From positions 1 through 64,000 of the forward strand of contig NZ_VXDC01000014.1 in NCBI RefSeq assembly GCF_008711285.1: a stretch of 64,000 nucleotides of DNA, in the 5' to 3' direction. The first letter of the stretch is position 1, and each line of letters begins with the position of its first letter. This DNA is from Roseibium aquae. GTDB taxonomy: Bacteria > Pseudomonadota > Alphaproteobacteria > Rhizobiales > Stappiaceae. This document shows positions 1 to 8,782 of this stretch, piece by piece. A program made the translations under genes and the position numbers. The notes under the pieces were generated by a model. That model was not told the origin of the DNA. It saw only the letters and a program-made list of their open reading frames with translations, and searched no databases.

Positions 1-92
1 CCCGGTTGACCTAGAAGATCAGCGTACCTGCGTAACTCTTGCTCAAGTGCCAGACAGTCAAACCATCCAGCCGCAAGGCCAACGCCGTCCAC
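1..92 (-). CDS. Possible 5' end of a gene running off the left edge
   Basis: On the minus strand a GTG at 90-92 follows a purine-rich AAGGAAGGGAAGC stretch that could serve as a ribosome-binding site. It opens a frame with no stop to the window edge, about 30 codons. The encoded peptide contains ALEQELRRYADLLGQP, which reads like an amphipathic helix. Against it, the codons include TTA, AGG, CTA and GGT, which are uncommon in the genes to the right, and I recognise no family. It would be transcribed divergently from the M23 peptidase gene. It may be chance. Confidence 0.28.
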   Translation of the reverse strand, partial: MDGVGLAAGWFDCLALEQELRRYADLLGQP

Positions 93-602
93 GCTTCCCT
101 TCCTTCAAATCCTAATTGTCAAAGAACTGACCCAAAGGTCACAGCTTCTCACATCCCAGACGCTGAACAACCTGCCTTTAAGCCAGGTGTCATAACTGTC
201 TTTTCCGGTGAAGCCGACGATGAAGGACGCCGCGAAAAGGCGGCGCCGCCGTCGATGGGTGGGTTATACGCAGGCCGGTTTTGGGAGTCAACACGAATTG
301 TCAAAAAAGATTCACATAAGAGCGCCAGGACGACGGCCGGTCGATCGTCCGGCCCGTCCCGCCCATCTGTTCCGGCCGGGTTCGCGAAGCGGGAGGGTGG
401 GATCGCCACCAGGGCGTCTGATCGATCCGCCCGATTCCCGGAATTGACCTTTTCGCGCGTTCCGGGCACCTTTTCAGCACCAGTCGCCACATCGGCGTCT
501 TAATATCGACGTTTTCGTGGCCGACCAGTCGACCATGGGCAAACGCGGGGCAGTTCCCTGACCATAAACGTTTCTCTCGAACAGCAGTTTTGACCAGACC
601 CG
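93..602. other. Long intergenic stretch without a supported gene
   Basis: About 510 bases lie between the possible left-edge gene and the M23 peptidase. Open frames exist on both strands but overlap each other and show no recognisable motif, start context or domain. The stretch probably carries the promoter of the M23 gene, but I could not pick out convincing -35/-10 boxes. Confidence 0.5.
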
Positions 603-2570
603 ATGCAATTTGGATCGCGACATCTCCACAAGCAGGCCGATATATGTCTCGGCGAAGAACCACCGCTCGTCATGCATGGCGATCAGCATGTGCTGAAAGA
701 CCGGCGTCAGGTCTCGATCCGGTGGCTAACCGGTACGGTCCTGACCGGCGTGACATCTGTGGCCCTGATGGGGGGGGCGTTAACGGCGGCTCTTGACGGA
801 CATTATTCACTGGCCGCCGCGCTCGCGCCGACCGGTCTCAATGGACTTGAGGAGGATACCGAGCTGGTCGCGAAGGGAGACCGGATCACCAAATCCGCGA
901 CGGCTTTCTCCAACAAACAGATCATAGACGTGAATGTTGTCGCGCGCGAAGGCGAACGCGACCACATCCGCGTGCGCCCCTATGCGCTGGTCAGTTCGAC
1001 CCTTGCCACCCGGACCGATCCGGAACTGGCCGCCGCGATTCCCGCCTTCAATCCGCTCAACATGTTTTCCGACGTCCAGATCACACCGCTGGCCACGCCA
1101 AACACCCCGCTTCTCTCGGAGAGCATTTATGGCGCAAAGGTAGAAGGAGAGGTCAGCATCAGCCTGACATCCTTTCCGCTCGATGCGCTACCGGCGCGGG
1201 GCGGATCAGCGCTGTCCGAACCCGAGATTGAATATGAAGTGCGCCAATCCGCGCGCTTCCTGATGGGGACTGCCGTTGATGCGGCGGCCCGCGCGGTTGT
1301 CGATCCGGGCCGGTTTGATTTCAATTTGGCGCGCCAGCCCGATCTTGCGCGTTACGCGGTCCGCATCACGCCTGAAAATGTATCCTTTGTATCAAAGCGC
1401 GACGATGAAGCGCGATTTGTGGGCATGGATGAGAAAATCATCCCGATCACGGAAGAAGCCGATTTTCAGGACGTGCTTCAGGACCATGATGCGACCCCTG
1501 AGGAAGCGGAGCTGATCTACAACGCATTCGCAACGGCGTTCGGTTTCGAAAACCTGATTGCCGGTCAGCGCCTGCGGATCGGCTATGCCCCCAGCCCGGA
1601 TGAGACCGGCCGCATGCGGCCGGAACGGATCAGCCTTTATTCCGATACCGACCATCAGGCCACGGTTGCCCGGTCGGACACCGGGGCCTTCGTGAAGGCG
1701 AAAGCGCCGGCAACATTCCTCGCTGATGCGTTTGCGGAAGCAGACCGCATTTCCTATGGCGGCCCCACTCCGGCGATTTACGACAGCCTCTACCAGACAG
1801 GGCTGGAGCAGGCGCTGTCGCAACCGGTCATTGACGAACTGATCCGGATTTATTCCTTCGATGTTGATTTCAACTCGCGGGTCCAGCCCGGAGATGCGCT
1901 CGAGCTGTTCTTTGCGGCCGACGAAACTGTCAACTCAGAAACCCCGGAAATCCTGTTCACAAGACTGACGACGGGCTCCAGCGAGCGTTTGTTCTACCGG
2001 TTCCGGACACCTGATGATGGGATCGTCGATTATTATGATGAGAACGGCCAGAGCGCCAAGAAATTCCTCATGCGCAAACCATTGTCCAGTGGCCGGTTCA
2101 GATCGGGGTTCGGCATGCGCGTCCACCCGATCCACAAATACCGGAAGATGCACACAGGTGTGGACTGGTCTGCCCCACGCGGCACGCCGATCATGGCCGC
2201 GGGGAACGGGACCATTGTCAAAGCGGGATGGTCTTCCGGCTATGGCCGGCGCATCGAGTTGCGGCACGCCAATGGGTATACCACGACATATAGCCATTTG
2301 ACCGGTTTTGCCGAAGGCATTCGGGAAGGCGGACAGGTGTCACAAGGTCAGATCATTGGCTATGTCGGATCGACCGGGCTGTCCACGGGCCCGCACCTTC
2401 ACTACGAAGTCAAGGTCAACGGTCGATTTGTCGACCCAATGCGGATTCGCCTGCCGCGCGGACGCGTTCTGGACGGCGACATGCTGGCGGCCTTCCAGCA
2501 GGAACGCCAGCGGATCGATACGCTTATCGACCGTGCACGCGTGCCCTCACGGGTTGCCTCGGCACAGTAA
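603..2570 (+). CDS. M23 family metallopeptidase (LytM-type cell-wall endopeptidase)
   Basis: Predicted zinc endopeptidase acting on peptidoglycan cross-links on the periplasmic side of the inner membrane. The 655-residue product has a short cytoplasmic N-terminus, one hydrophobic segment at about residues 41-63 (signal anchor), a long middle part with a LysM-like stretch near residues 295-330, and a C-terminal M23 domain. The zinc ligands are visible as HTGVD starting at H517 and HLH at 598-600. The architecture resembles Csd3/MepM-type enzymes. The start at 603 is the first ATG after an in-frame stop at 591 and keeps an N-terminal LGEEPPL motif that, as I recall, rhizobial homologues share; an ATG at 672 is possible. 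No clear ribosome-binding site precedes it. Family assignment is firm, physiological substrate inferred. Confidence 0.93.
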   Translation: MQFGSRHLHKQADICLGEEPPLVMHGDQHVLKDRRQVSIRWLTGTVLTGVTSVALMGGALTAALDGHYSLAAALAPTGLNGLEEDTELVAKGDRITKSATAFSNKQIIDVNVVAREGERDHIRVRPYALVSSTLATRTDPELAAAIPAFNPLNMFSDVQITPLATPNTPLLSESIYGAKVEGEVSISLTSFPLDALPARGGSALSEPEIEYEVRQSARFLMGTAVDAAARAVVDPGRFDFNLARQPDLARYAVRITPENVSFVSKRDDEARFVGMDEKIIPITEEADFQDVLQDHDATPEEAELIYNAFATAFGFENLIAGQRLRIGYAPSPDETGRMRPERISLYSDTDHQATVARSDTGAFVKAKAPATFLADAFAEADRISYGGPTPAIYDSLYQTGLEQALSQPVIDELIRIYSFDVDFNSRVQPGDALELFFAADETVNSETPEILFTRLTTGSSERLFYRFRTPDDGIVDYYDENGQSAKKFLMRKPLSSGRFRSGFGMRVHPIHKYRKMHTGVDWSAPRGTPIMAAGNGTIVKAGWSSGYGRRIELRHANGYTTTYSHLTGFAEGIREGGQVSQGQIIGYVGSTGLSTGPHLHYEVKVNGRFVDPMRIRLPRGRVLDGDMLAAFQQERQRIDTLIDRARVPSRVASAQ

Positions 2571-2589
2571 GACCTCATCCGTGGTATGA

Positions 2590-2611
2590 GAGCCGGCCCG
2601 GCAGCCGGCTC
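2590..2611 (+). terminator. GC-rich hairpin after the M23 gene
   Basis: GAGCCGGC and GCCGGCTC form an 8-bp perfect stem with a 6-base loop, 20 bases after the M23 stop. There is no T-tract, so if it stops transcription it is not a classical intrinsic terminator. Confidence 0.4.
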
Positions 2612-2730
2612 AACCTCCGGTTCGAGCTGATGACATGCAGGCCCTGGAATACACCTCGCTCCGGCTGAAGCGGTACACGTCCGTCTGACCGGAAGAATTG
2701 GGCGCAATCTCGAAGTATTGGAACATTTCT

Positions 2731-2770
2731 CCTGACCAGATTGATCACGAAGCGATCCAATCTGGTCAGG
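2731..2770. repeat. 13-bp inverted repeat between M23 and clpB
   Basis: CCTGACCAGATTG (2731-2743) is mirrored exactly by CAATCTGGTCAGG (2758-2770) around a 14-base centre; an extra ATC/GAT extends the stem with a one-base bulge. It sits between two converging genes and has no T-run. It could be a bidirectional terminator, a REP-like dispersed palindrome or a protein site. I saw no second full copy in this window. Confidence 0.5.
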
Positions 2771-2877
2771 AAATGGTGTCAGCCGCAACGGCCCGCCCCA
2801 TTCATTGTTTGTCCCTGCGATGCAAGAGCATCACAAAGACACCGGCCGAGCCGCCGATGCTCGCGATTGGCCGGCCA

Positions 2878-5475
2878 TCACGCTGCGGCCGCCTCGCCCT
2901 GCCGGTTGGCGAACACCAGACGATCGCCGCCCGCGCTCACTTCCACGGTCTGTCCGTCCAGGATTTGCCCGGCCAGCAGCTTCTCGGCCAGTGGATCCTG
3001 AACCTCCTTTTGAATGACACGCTTCAGGGGCCGGGCGCCGTAGGCCGGATCGTACCCTTTTAGGGCCAGCCAGGCGAGCGCATCGTCATGAAGCTGAAGT
3101 GTGATCTTCCGCTCGGCAAGGAGGCTACGCAGACGATCCAGTTGGATCTTCACGATATCGGCCATCTGGTTGCGCTGCAGACGATGGAACAAGACAATTT
3201 CATCCAGCCGATTCAAGAACTCGGGACGGAAATGTCCCCGAACGGCCCCCATCACTTCGTCACGCACCGCAGAACTGTCCTGCCCCTCGGGCTGGTTCAC
3301 GAGATACTCCGCGCCCAGGTTGGAGGTCATGATGATCAAGGTGTTGCGGAAGTCCACCGTGCGTCCCTGACCATCAGTCAGCCGTCCGTCGTCCAAGACC
3401 TGCAAGAGCACGTTGAAGACATCCGAATGGGCCTTTTCGATCTCGTCGAACAGGACAACCTGATAGGGCCGCCGACGGACCGCTTCCGTCAACGCGCCCC
3501 CTTCTTCGTAGCCGACATACCCGGGAGGCGCACCGATCAGGCGGGCGACCGAATGCTTTTCCATGTATTCCGACATATCGATGCGAACCATGGCGCTGTC
3601 GTCATCGAACAGGAAATTCGCCAGCGCCTTGGTCAGCTCGGTCTTGCCCACGCCGGTCGGCCCGAGGAACATGAACGAACCGATCGGGCGATTTGGATCC
3701 TGAAGCCCTGCCCGTGCCCGGCGGACGGCCGTTGATACCGCATGAATGGCCTCCGATTGCCCGATCACCCGGCCAGCCAGCATGTCCTCCATGCGCAAGA
3801 GTTTGTCCCGTTCACCTTCCAGCATCTTGTCAACCGGGATGCCCGTCCACTTGGACACGACCTGCGCGACGTGGGAGGAACTGACGGCCTCGTCGACCAT
3901 AGCCCCCTCGTCGTCGGCCGCCTCGGCCTCCTGAAGCTTGCGCTCCAGATCAGGGATGACCCCGTATGCGAGTTCGCCGGCCTTTGCCAGGTCACCGCGC
4001 CGCTGCGCGATTTCCAGATCGATACGGGCCTGTTCCAACTGCTCCTTGATCTTCTGTTCAAGATTCAGTTTTTCCTTTTCGCCTTGCCATCGGGCGGTCA
4101 GGACGGCCGATTTTTCCTCCAGACCGGACAATTCCGCCTCCAGCTTTGCCAGCCGGTCCCTCGACGCTTCGTCATCCTCGGCGTTCAATGCCTCGCGCTC
4201 GATCTTTAACTGGATGATGCGCCGGTCAAGCTCATCAAGTTCCTCTGGCTTGGAATCGACTTGCATGCGCAACCGGCTGGCAGCCTCGTCGACCAGATCG
4301 ATCGCCTTGTCGGGCAGGAAACGGTCGGTTATATACCGGTTGGACAAAGTTGCAGCCGACACGATTGCCGCATCGGTGATCCGTACGCCATGGTGAAGCT
4401 CGTATTTGTCCTTGATCCCCCGCAAGATCGAAATCGTGTCCTCAACGGTCGGTTCACTCACGAAAACGGGTTGAAAACGCCGTGCGAGCGCAGCGTCCTT
4501 TTCTACGTGCTTGCGGTATTCATCGAGGGTGGTCGCACCAATGCAGTGAAGCTCGCCGCGCGCGAGGGCAGGTTTCAGCAGGTTGGATGCATCCATAGCC
4601 CCTTCCGCCTTGCCCGCCCCAACCAGCGTGTGCATCTCATCGATGAAGAGGACGATTTTTCCCGCAGCGCTCTCCACTTCCGACAAGATCGCTTTCAGCC
4701 GCTCTTCGAATTCACCCCGATATTTCGCCCCGGCGATGAGCGAGCCCATATCGAGCGCCAGAAGCTGCTTGTCTTTCAAGGATTCTGGAACATCGCCATT
4801 GACAATCCGCAGAGCCAACCCTTCGGCGATGGCGGTCTTGCCCACACCAGGCTCGCCGATCAAGACCGGATTGTTCTTTGTTCTGCGGGACAGAACCTGG
4901 ACTGTCCTGCGAATTTCCTCGTCGCGGCCAATCACGGGGTCGAGCCGGCCTTCCCGGGCCACCTGTGTCAGATCGCGAGCGTATTTTTTCAAGGCGTCAT
5001 ACTGGCTTTCAGCAGAAGCGCTGTCGGCCGTGCGGCCCTGGCGAAGACTGTTGATGGCTTCATTCAGCGCATTGGGTGTCACCCCGGCTCCTGCCAGAAG
5101 CTTCGCGGCTTCACTGTCACCATCCATGGCGATCGCAAGCAAAAGCCTTTCGACCGTCACATAGCTGTCTCCAGCCTTTTCAGCCACTTTTTCCGCCTGA
5201 TCGAACAATCGGGCGGTCGCCTGCGCAAGATAGAGCTGCCCGGTCCCGCCGGAGACCTTGGGCTTCTTTGAAAGGGTTGCCTCCAGATTGGCCTGGATCG
5301 ATTTGACGTCTCCGCCAGCCCGGGTCACCAGTCCGGCAGCCATGCCTTCGGGGTCATCCAGCAATACCTTAAGGATGTGTTCGGGCGTGAACTGCTGGTG
5401 CCCTTGCCCGAGAGCGTAGGTTTGAGCGGACTGGACAAATCCACGCGCGCGCTCCGTGTATTTCTCGAAATTCAT
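2878..5475 (-). CDS. clpB: ATP-dependent disaggregase ClpB (Hsp104 family)
   Basis: Cytoplasmic AAA+ chaperone that threads aggregated proteins for refolding together with DnaK. The 865-residue product starts [15 protein letters not shown] and carries the double Clp N-domain, a first ATPase module with GEPGVGKT near residue 208, a long coiled-coil middle domain near residues 400-525, and a second module with GPTGVGKT near residue 607 followed by the conserved [13 protein letters not shown] pore loop. No internal P-site for ClpP docking is expected, which fits ClpB rather than ClpA. The start at 5475 was chosen because AAGGAGG lies just upstream; a longer in-frame ATG at 5577 lacks one. It is the last gene of the minus-strand lysC-to-clpB block, with its own candidate heat-shock promoter. 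Confidence 0.98.
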   Translation of the reverse strand: MNFEKYTERARGFVQSAQTYALGQGHQQFTPEHILKVLLDDPEGMAAGLVTRAGGDVKSIQANLEATLSKKPKVSGGTGQLYLAQATARLFDQAEKVAEKAGDSYVTVERLLLAIAMDGDSEAAKLLAGAGVTPNALNEAINSLRQGRTADSASAESQYDALKKYARDLTQVAREGRLDPVIGRDEEIRRTVQVLSRRTKNNPVLIGEPGVGKTAIAEGLALRIVNGDVPESLKDKQLLALDMGSLIAGAKYRGEFEERLKAILSEVESAAGKIVLFIDEMHTLVGAGKAEGAMDASNLLKPALARGELHCIGATTLDEYRKHVEKDAALARRFQPVFVSEPTVEDTISILRGIKDKYELHHGVRITDAAIVSAATLSNRYITDRFLPDKAIDLVDEAASRLRMQVDSKPEELDELDRRIIQLKIEREALNAEDDEASRDRLAKLEAELSGLEEKSAVLTARWQGEKEKLNLEQKIKEQLEQARIDLEIAQRRGDLAKAGELAYGVIPDLERKLQEAEAADDEGAMVDEAVSSSHVAQVVSKWTGIPVDKMLEGERDKLLRMEDMLAGRVIGQSEAIHAVSTAVRRARAGLQDPNRPIGSFMFLGPTGVGKTELTKALANFLFDDDSAMVRIDMSEYMEKHSVARLIGAPPGYVGYEEGGALTEAVRRRPYQVVLFDEIEKAHSDVFNVLLQVLDDGRLTDGQGRTVDFRNTLIIMTSNLGAEYLVNQPEGQDSSAVRDEVMGAVRGHFRPEFLNRLDEIVLFHRLQRNQMADIVKIQLDRLRSLLAERKITLQLHDDALAWLALKGYDPAYGARPLKRVIQKEVQDPLAEKLLAGQILDGQTVEVSAGGDRLVFANRQGEAAAA

Positions 5476-5575
5476 AATCTGTCCTCCTTTTCGTCCAACC
5501 ACCCGAAGCATGATGGACGTTTGGGATATGGGCCCCGCAGATCGGGCACCCATGCGGTCTCGTGACCGCCCTTTC

Positions 5576-5604
5576 ATATAGGTGTTGCAAATTCAACACA
5601 AAAG
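5576..5604 (-). promoter_or_regulatory. Candidate heat-shock promoter of clpB
   Basis: Read on the minus strand, CCTATAT (5576-5582) matches the -10 of alphaproteobacterial RpoH promoters; a weak CTTTTG (5599-5604) lies 16 bases upstream as -35. The spacer contains the inverted repeat TGTTG/CAACA (5583-5598). The start of transcription would fall about 94 bases before the clpB ATG. The -35 match is poor, so this is a suggestion. Confidence 0.35.
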
Positions 5605-5730
5605 GGGATAGCGCGTGTTTGCTCAGCCTGAAAACAAAAACGCGGCCCCTTTACAGGCACCGCGTTTTATTCGCACAAGCTTTTGTAGGGCTTTCTCGGG
5701 ATCAGAGACGACCGGTAGGCAGCCGCGCCG

Positions 5731-6453
5731 TTATTCGCCCGCAGCAACCACTTCCGCGTCGACGGCCTCAGCTGGCTTCTTCGTTTGTCTCGTCCGGGCT
5801 GCGCGCCGGGCTCTGGGCTTCTCCGCCGCGTCTGCCTCCACGCCTCCGGCGCCGCCTTCCCCTTCGCCCGCTGCTGCCAGAGCATCGCTGTCCGGATCCG
5901 TGCCGGACAAATCGGAGGCAACGCGCTTGGGTGCACGGGCACGGGGTGTCCGCACCCGGCGCTTTGGCTTTTCGTCGTCAGCGTCGCCTGTGCCCGCTTC
6001 GCCCCGGCCGCCGTTTCCATTGACCTGGCCTGCCGCATCAATGGTCGGCATGCTTTCTATGAAAGGCTGCGGGCTATCCTCGTCAACGACGGAAACGTCC
6101 GGCTGGTCGAGCGGGGGCTGCTCACCCATTTGGGACGGTGCAGATCCACTTCCCTGGTGCAATTCGCTGCCGTCCTCGTGCTCTGAACGCGCGTTCTGCT
6201 GAACCGTCTGAGGCTGAGCGGCTGCGATAATGCGCAGATAGTGCTCCGCGTGCTGGAGATAGTTCTCCGACATCACACGGTCGCCGGAAGCTTGAGCGTC
6301 CCGCGCCAGCTGTTGGTATTTTTCCGCGACATGCTGGGCAGTTCCGCGGATCTTAACGTCTGGACCATTCGATTCGTAGGTCCGTGAAAGCGGATTCGGA
6401 CCCTTGCGGCCCCGTCCTCGCATGCGCTTGTTGCTTTGATTTCCTGGTCTCAT
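5731..6453 (-). CDS. DUF4167 domain protein
   Basis: Protein of unknown function, 240 residues, found across Hyphomicrobiales. The N-terminal part (residues 1 to about 75) is the conserved DUF4167 region, rich in Arg/Gly/Asn at the start and then helical (AQHVAEKYQQLARDAQASGD). The rest is low-complexity: Gly/Asp/Glu-rich, then a basic Lys/Arg/Ala tail. The basic start and tail suggest RNA or DNA contact, but this is inference. The start at 6453 (MRPGNQSNKRMRG) follows the family; longer frames upstream are not conserved-looking. It lies between prmC and clpB, the usual place in this group. Two hairpins in its leader are listed separately. Confidence 0.85.
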   Translation of the reverse strand: MRPGNQSNKRMRGRGRKGPNPLSRTYESNGPDVKIRGTAQHVAEKYQQLARDAQASGDRVMSENYLQHAEHYLRIIAAAQPQTVQQNARSEHEDGSELHQGSGSAPSQMGEQPPLDQPDVSVVDEDSPQPFIESMPTIDAAGQVNGNGGRGEAGTGDADDEKPKRRVRTPRARAPKRVASDLSGTDPDSDALAAAGEGEGGAGGVEADAAEKPRARRAARTRQTKKPAEAVDAEVVAAGE

Positions 6454-6812
6454 CCTGCCGTTTTCTCTTAAGGAACGGCGGTCGGCGAAACGCCGACCCA
6501 ACATCGGGATTAAAAAATACCGATACGAAATTTTCGCCGAAACCCCGGCGCTTACGAGCGGCCCGTCTGCTGTAAACCGGACACGGCTCTCTCGGCCGCT
6601 TCCGACCGTCTGATCACCGCTTGTATATTCGACAATCCCTAATCCCGGAAACACCCGTTCGACACAGGTTTAAACCGTTATGCCTGCGCTTGTCCCCACG
6701 TTTCCGGAGAGACATGCTGCTGAACGCCGATCACATTTCCAGTCTCGGTGTCGCGAACCTAGCGCTTTCCGCCGGGATTTCCAAGCGCTTTTTCGCACTT
6801 GGATCAAAACGC
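6454..6812. other. Leader and intergenic region between prmC and DUF4167
   Basis: A 359-base gap between two genes on the same strand. The part nearest DUF4167 holds two hairpins (6457-6498). The remainder has AT-rich patches near 6510-6540 that may carry a promoter, but I cannot name the boxes. No gene seen. Confidence 0.5.
6457..6498 (-). promoter_or_regulatory. Two adjacent hairpins in the DUF4167 mRNA leader
   Basis: On the transcript, GGTCGGCG/CGCCGACC (6480-6498) makes an 8-bp stem with a 3-base loop. Immediately after it GCCGTT/AACGGC (6457-6462 with 6474-6479) makes a second 6-bp stem that ends three bases before the start codon and holds the purine-rich AAGAG in its loop. The second hairpin would control access to the ribosome-binding region. 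Seen directly; regulatory role inferred. Confidence 0.45.
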
Positions 6813-7661
6813 TCAAGGCTCTGGCAATCGCGCCATGATCATGCGCGGGTGACCAGACAGGTCCCTCCGCATTTCGATGCCGGTGAACCCTTGGCCGGTC
6901 AACAAACCGCTTACAGAAACGTCCTGATCGTATCCGATTTCAAGCAGAAGCCGCCCACCCGGCCGCAATTTTTGACCGGCCTGCCGGCTGATCCGGCGAT
7001 AGGCAGATAGGCCGTCCGGCCCGCCGTCCAGGGCCAGCAGAGGATCGTGAACACGAACTGATTCGTCCAACGAGCCTATCACCGGAGAGGGGATGTAGGG
7101 CGGGTTGGAAATTATCCAATCGAGGCCGGGGGCGAGCGGCGTGCCAAAGTCGGCGCGCACGGGCAGCAAGCGATCACCGACCCCATGGCGGTGGGCATTG
7201 GCGCAGGCGCACTGCAAGGCCGTTTCAGAAAGATCCACTCCAAGCCCAAACGCCGCCGGGCGGTTCACGAGGATCGAAACGGCAATCGCCCCGGTACCGG
7301 TTCCCAGGTCGGCAAATGTAAAGGCATCGCTCTCATGCGTGGCCTCCAGTACGGTCTCCACGAGCAATTCTGTATCGGGACGGGGCTCCAGGGTCGCAGC
7401 ATTCAATTCGAAGGGCAGTCCGAAAAACTCACGTTCGCCCACAAGACGGCCAACCGGAACGCCGCACAGGCGCAAGTCTGCCAACCGGTCCGTGTCGGCT
7501 TTCACATCATGACCGGCGGTTTCGTCCCAGCGCATCGGCAGATCCATCGGCGCGATGCGGGCGGCATGAGATACCAGAACCCGTGCGTCCAAATCAGCCG
7601 TTGGGAGACCTGCCGACCTGAACCGGTCGCGGATCGCCCGGTAGACATCCCAGAGGGTCAC
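6813..7661 (-). CDS. prmC: Release-factor glutamine methyltransferase PrmC
   Basis: Transfers a methyl group from S-adenosylmethionine to the glutamine of the GGQ motif of peptide release factors. The 282-residue product has the family layout: a helical N-terminal substrate-binding region, an AdoMet motif [12 protein letters not shown] near residues 117-128, and the catalytic NPPY at 186-189. Its start overlaps the stop of prfA by four bases (ATGA type), so the enzyme is translationally coupled to its own substrate. Length and motifs are standard. Confidence 0.97.
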   Translation of the reverse strand: MTLWDVYRAIRDRFRSAGLPTADLDARVLVSHAARIAPMDLPMRWDETAGHDVKADTDRLADLRLCGVPVGRLVGEREFFGLPFELNAATLEPRPDTELLVETVLEATHESDAFTFADLGTGTGAIAVSILVNRPAAFGLGVDLSETALQCACANAHRHGVGDRLLPVRADFGTPLAPGLDWIISNPPYIPSPVIGSLDESVRVHDPLLALDGGPDGLSAYRRISRQAGQKLRPGGRLLLEIGYDQDVSVSGLLTGQGFTGIEMRRDLSGHPRMIMARLPEP

Positions 7662-8737
7662 GCTGTGCCTTCTTCCGCCGCAAGGAGCGTGGCTTGGTGA
7701 TCAACGGTCAGCGCTTCGATCACTTCATTGAGCCCTTCTCCCGCCAGAATCTGCTCCAGCTTGTACAAGGTGAGCCCGATCCGATGGTCGGTGACCCGGC
7801 CCTGCGGAAAATTATAGGTGCGAATCCGCTCGGAACGATCGCCGGACCCCACCTGGACACGCCGCGCTTCGGTTCGTTCGTTCGCCGCGCGCGCGCGTTC
7901 CTCGTCATAGATCCGGGCGCGGAGCAGCTGCATGGCTTTCGCCTTGTTCTTGTGCTGGGATCGTTCATCTTGAACGGAAACAACGATCCCGGTCGGCGCA
8001 TGGGTGATCCGAACCGCGGAATCAGTGGTGTTGACATGCTGTCCACCCGCGCCGGACGCACGAAAGGTATCTATGCGCAAATCGCTGTCCTGGATGTCTA
8101 TGTCCACATCCTCGGCCTGTGGAAGAACGGCGACGGTTGCCGCAGACGTGTGGATACGGCCACCAGATTCGGTCGTAGGCACCCTTTGAACGCGATGCAC
8201 GCCGGACTCAAATTTCAGCCGGGCAAAGACGTTTTCACCGGATACGGACGCAATGACTTCCTTGTAGCCGCCGACTTCGCCCTCGCTGGCCGACAGGATT
8301 TCAACCTTCCAGCCGTTCAGTTCCGCATATCTCTGGTACATCCGGAACAGGTCGCCGGCAAACAGCGCAGCCTCGTCCCCACCGGTACCGGCCCGAACTT
8401 CCAAAATCGCATCATTGGCATCGGCCGCGTCTTTGGGCAGAAGCCCGAGGCGCACGGCTTTCCCGAGCACTTCGACTTTTTCGCCCAGTTCATCTGCTTC
8501 CACTTCCGCCAGTTCGCGCATTTCCGGGTCTGTGGCACTGTCCTCCAGCAAGGTCAGTGTCCCTTTGAGATCGGCTTCCACCTGGATCAAAGCGCGGATC
8601 TTTTGCACCAACGGCTCAAGCCCGGAATATTCGCGCGACAGTTTGACATAGGTCGCCGGATCCGGATTGGCTGACATCTGGTGCTCGATTTCAGCGAAAC
8701 GGTCCAACAGTGTATCGAGCTTTTGACGCGCCAACAT
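7658..8737 (-). CDS. prfA: Peptide chain release factor 1
   Basis: Recognises UAA and UAG stop codons and triggers peptide release on the ribosome. The 359-residue product has the RF1 layout with the peptidyl-hydrolysis loop GAGGQHVN, where Q233 is the residue methylated by PrmC, encoded next door. The N-terminus [19 protein letters not shown] is typical. Distance to the upstream ptsP stop is 45 bases, so it is probably in the same transcript. Confidence 0.98.
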   Translation of the reverse strand: MLARQKLDTLLDRFAEIEHQMSANPDPATYVKLSREYSGLEPLVQKIRALIQVEADLKGTLTLLEDSATDPEMRELAEVEADELGEKVEVLGKAVRLGLLPKDAADANDAILEVRAGTGGDEAALFAGDLFRMYQRYAELNGWKVEILSASEGEVGGYKEVIASVSGENVFARLKFESGVHRVQRVPTTESGGRIHTSAATVAVLPQAEDVDIDIQDSDLRIDTFRASGAGGQHVNTTDSAVRITHAPTGIVVSVQDERSQHKNKAKAMQLLRARIYDEERARAANERTEARRVQVGSGDRSERIRTYNFPQGRVTDHRIGLTLYKLEQILAGEGLNEVIEALTVDHQATLLAAEEGTA

Positions 8738-8782
8738 GCGCTCACGTCTCCTGTAAGGATCTGATAGGATAAGATAGCAAAG

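Larger units (their letters stand above)
2571..2877. other. Convergent intergenic region with two hairpins
   Basis: This 307-base gap separates the 3' ends of the M23 gene (plus) and clpB (minus). It holds a GC-rich hairpin 20 bases past the M23 stop and a 13-bp inverted repeat at 2731-2770, listed separately. I see no gene here. Confidence 0.6.

Noticed and set aside
39-503. Overlapping open frames on both strands of the left intergenic region
   Set aside because: None has a ribosome-binding site, domain or plausible composition; the frames overlap one another as expected of GC-rich non-coding DNA.
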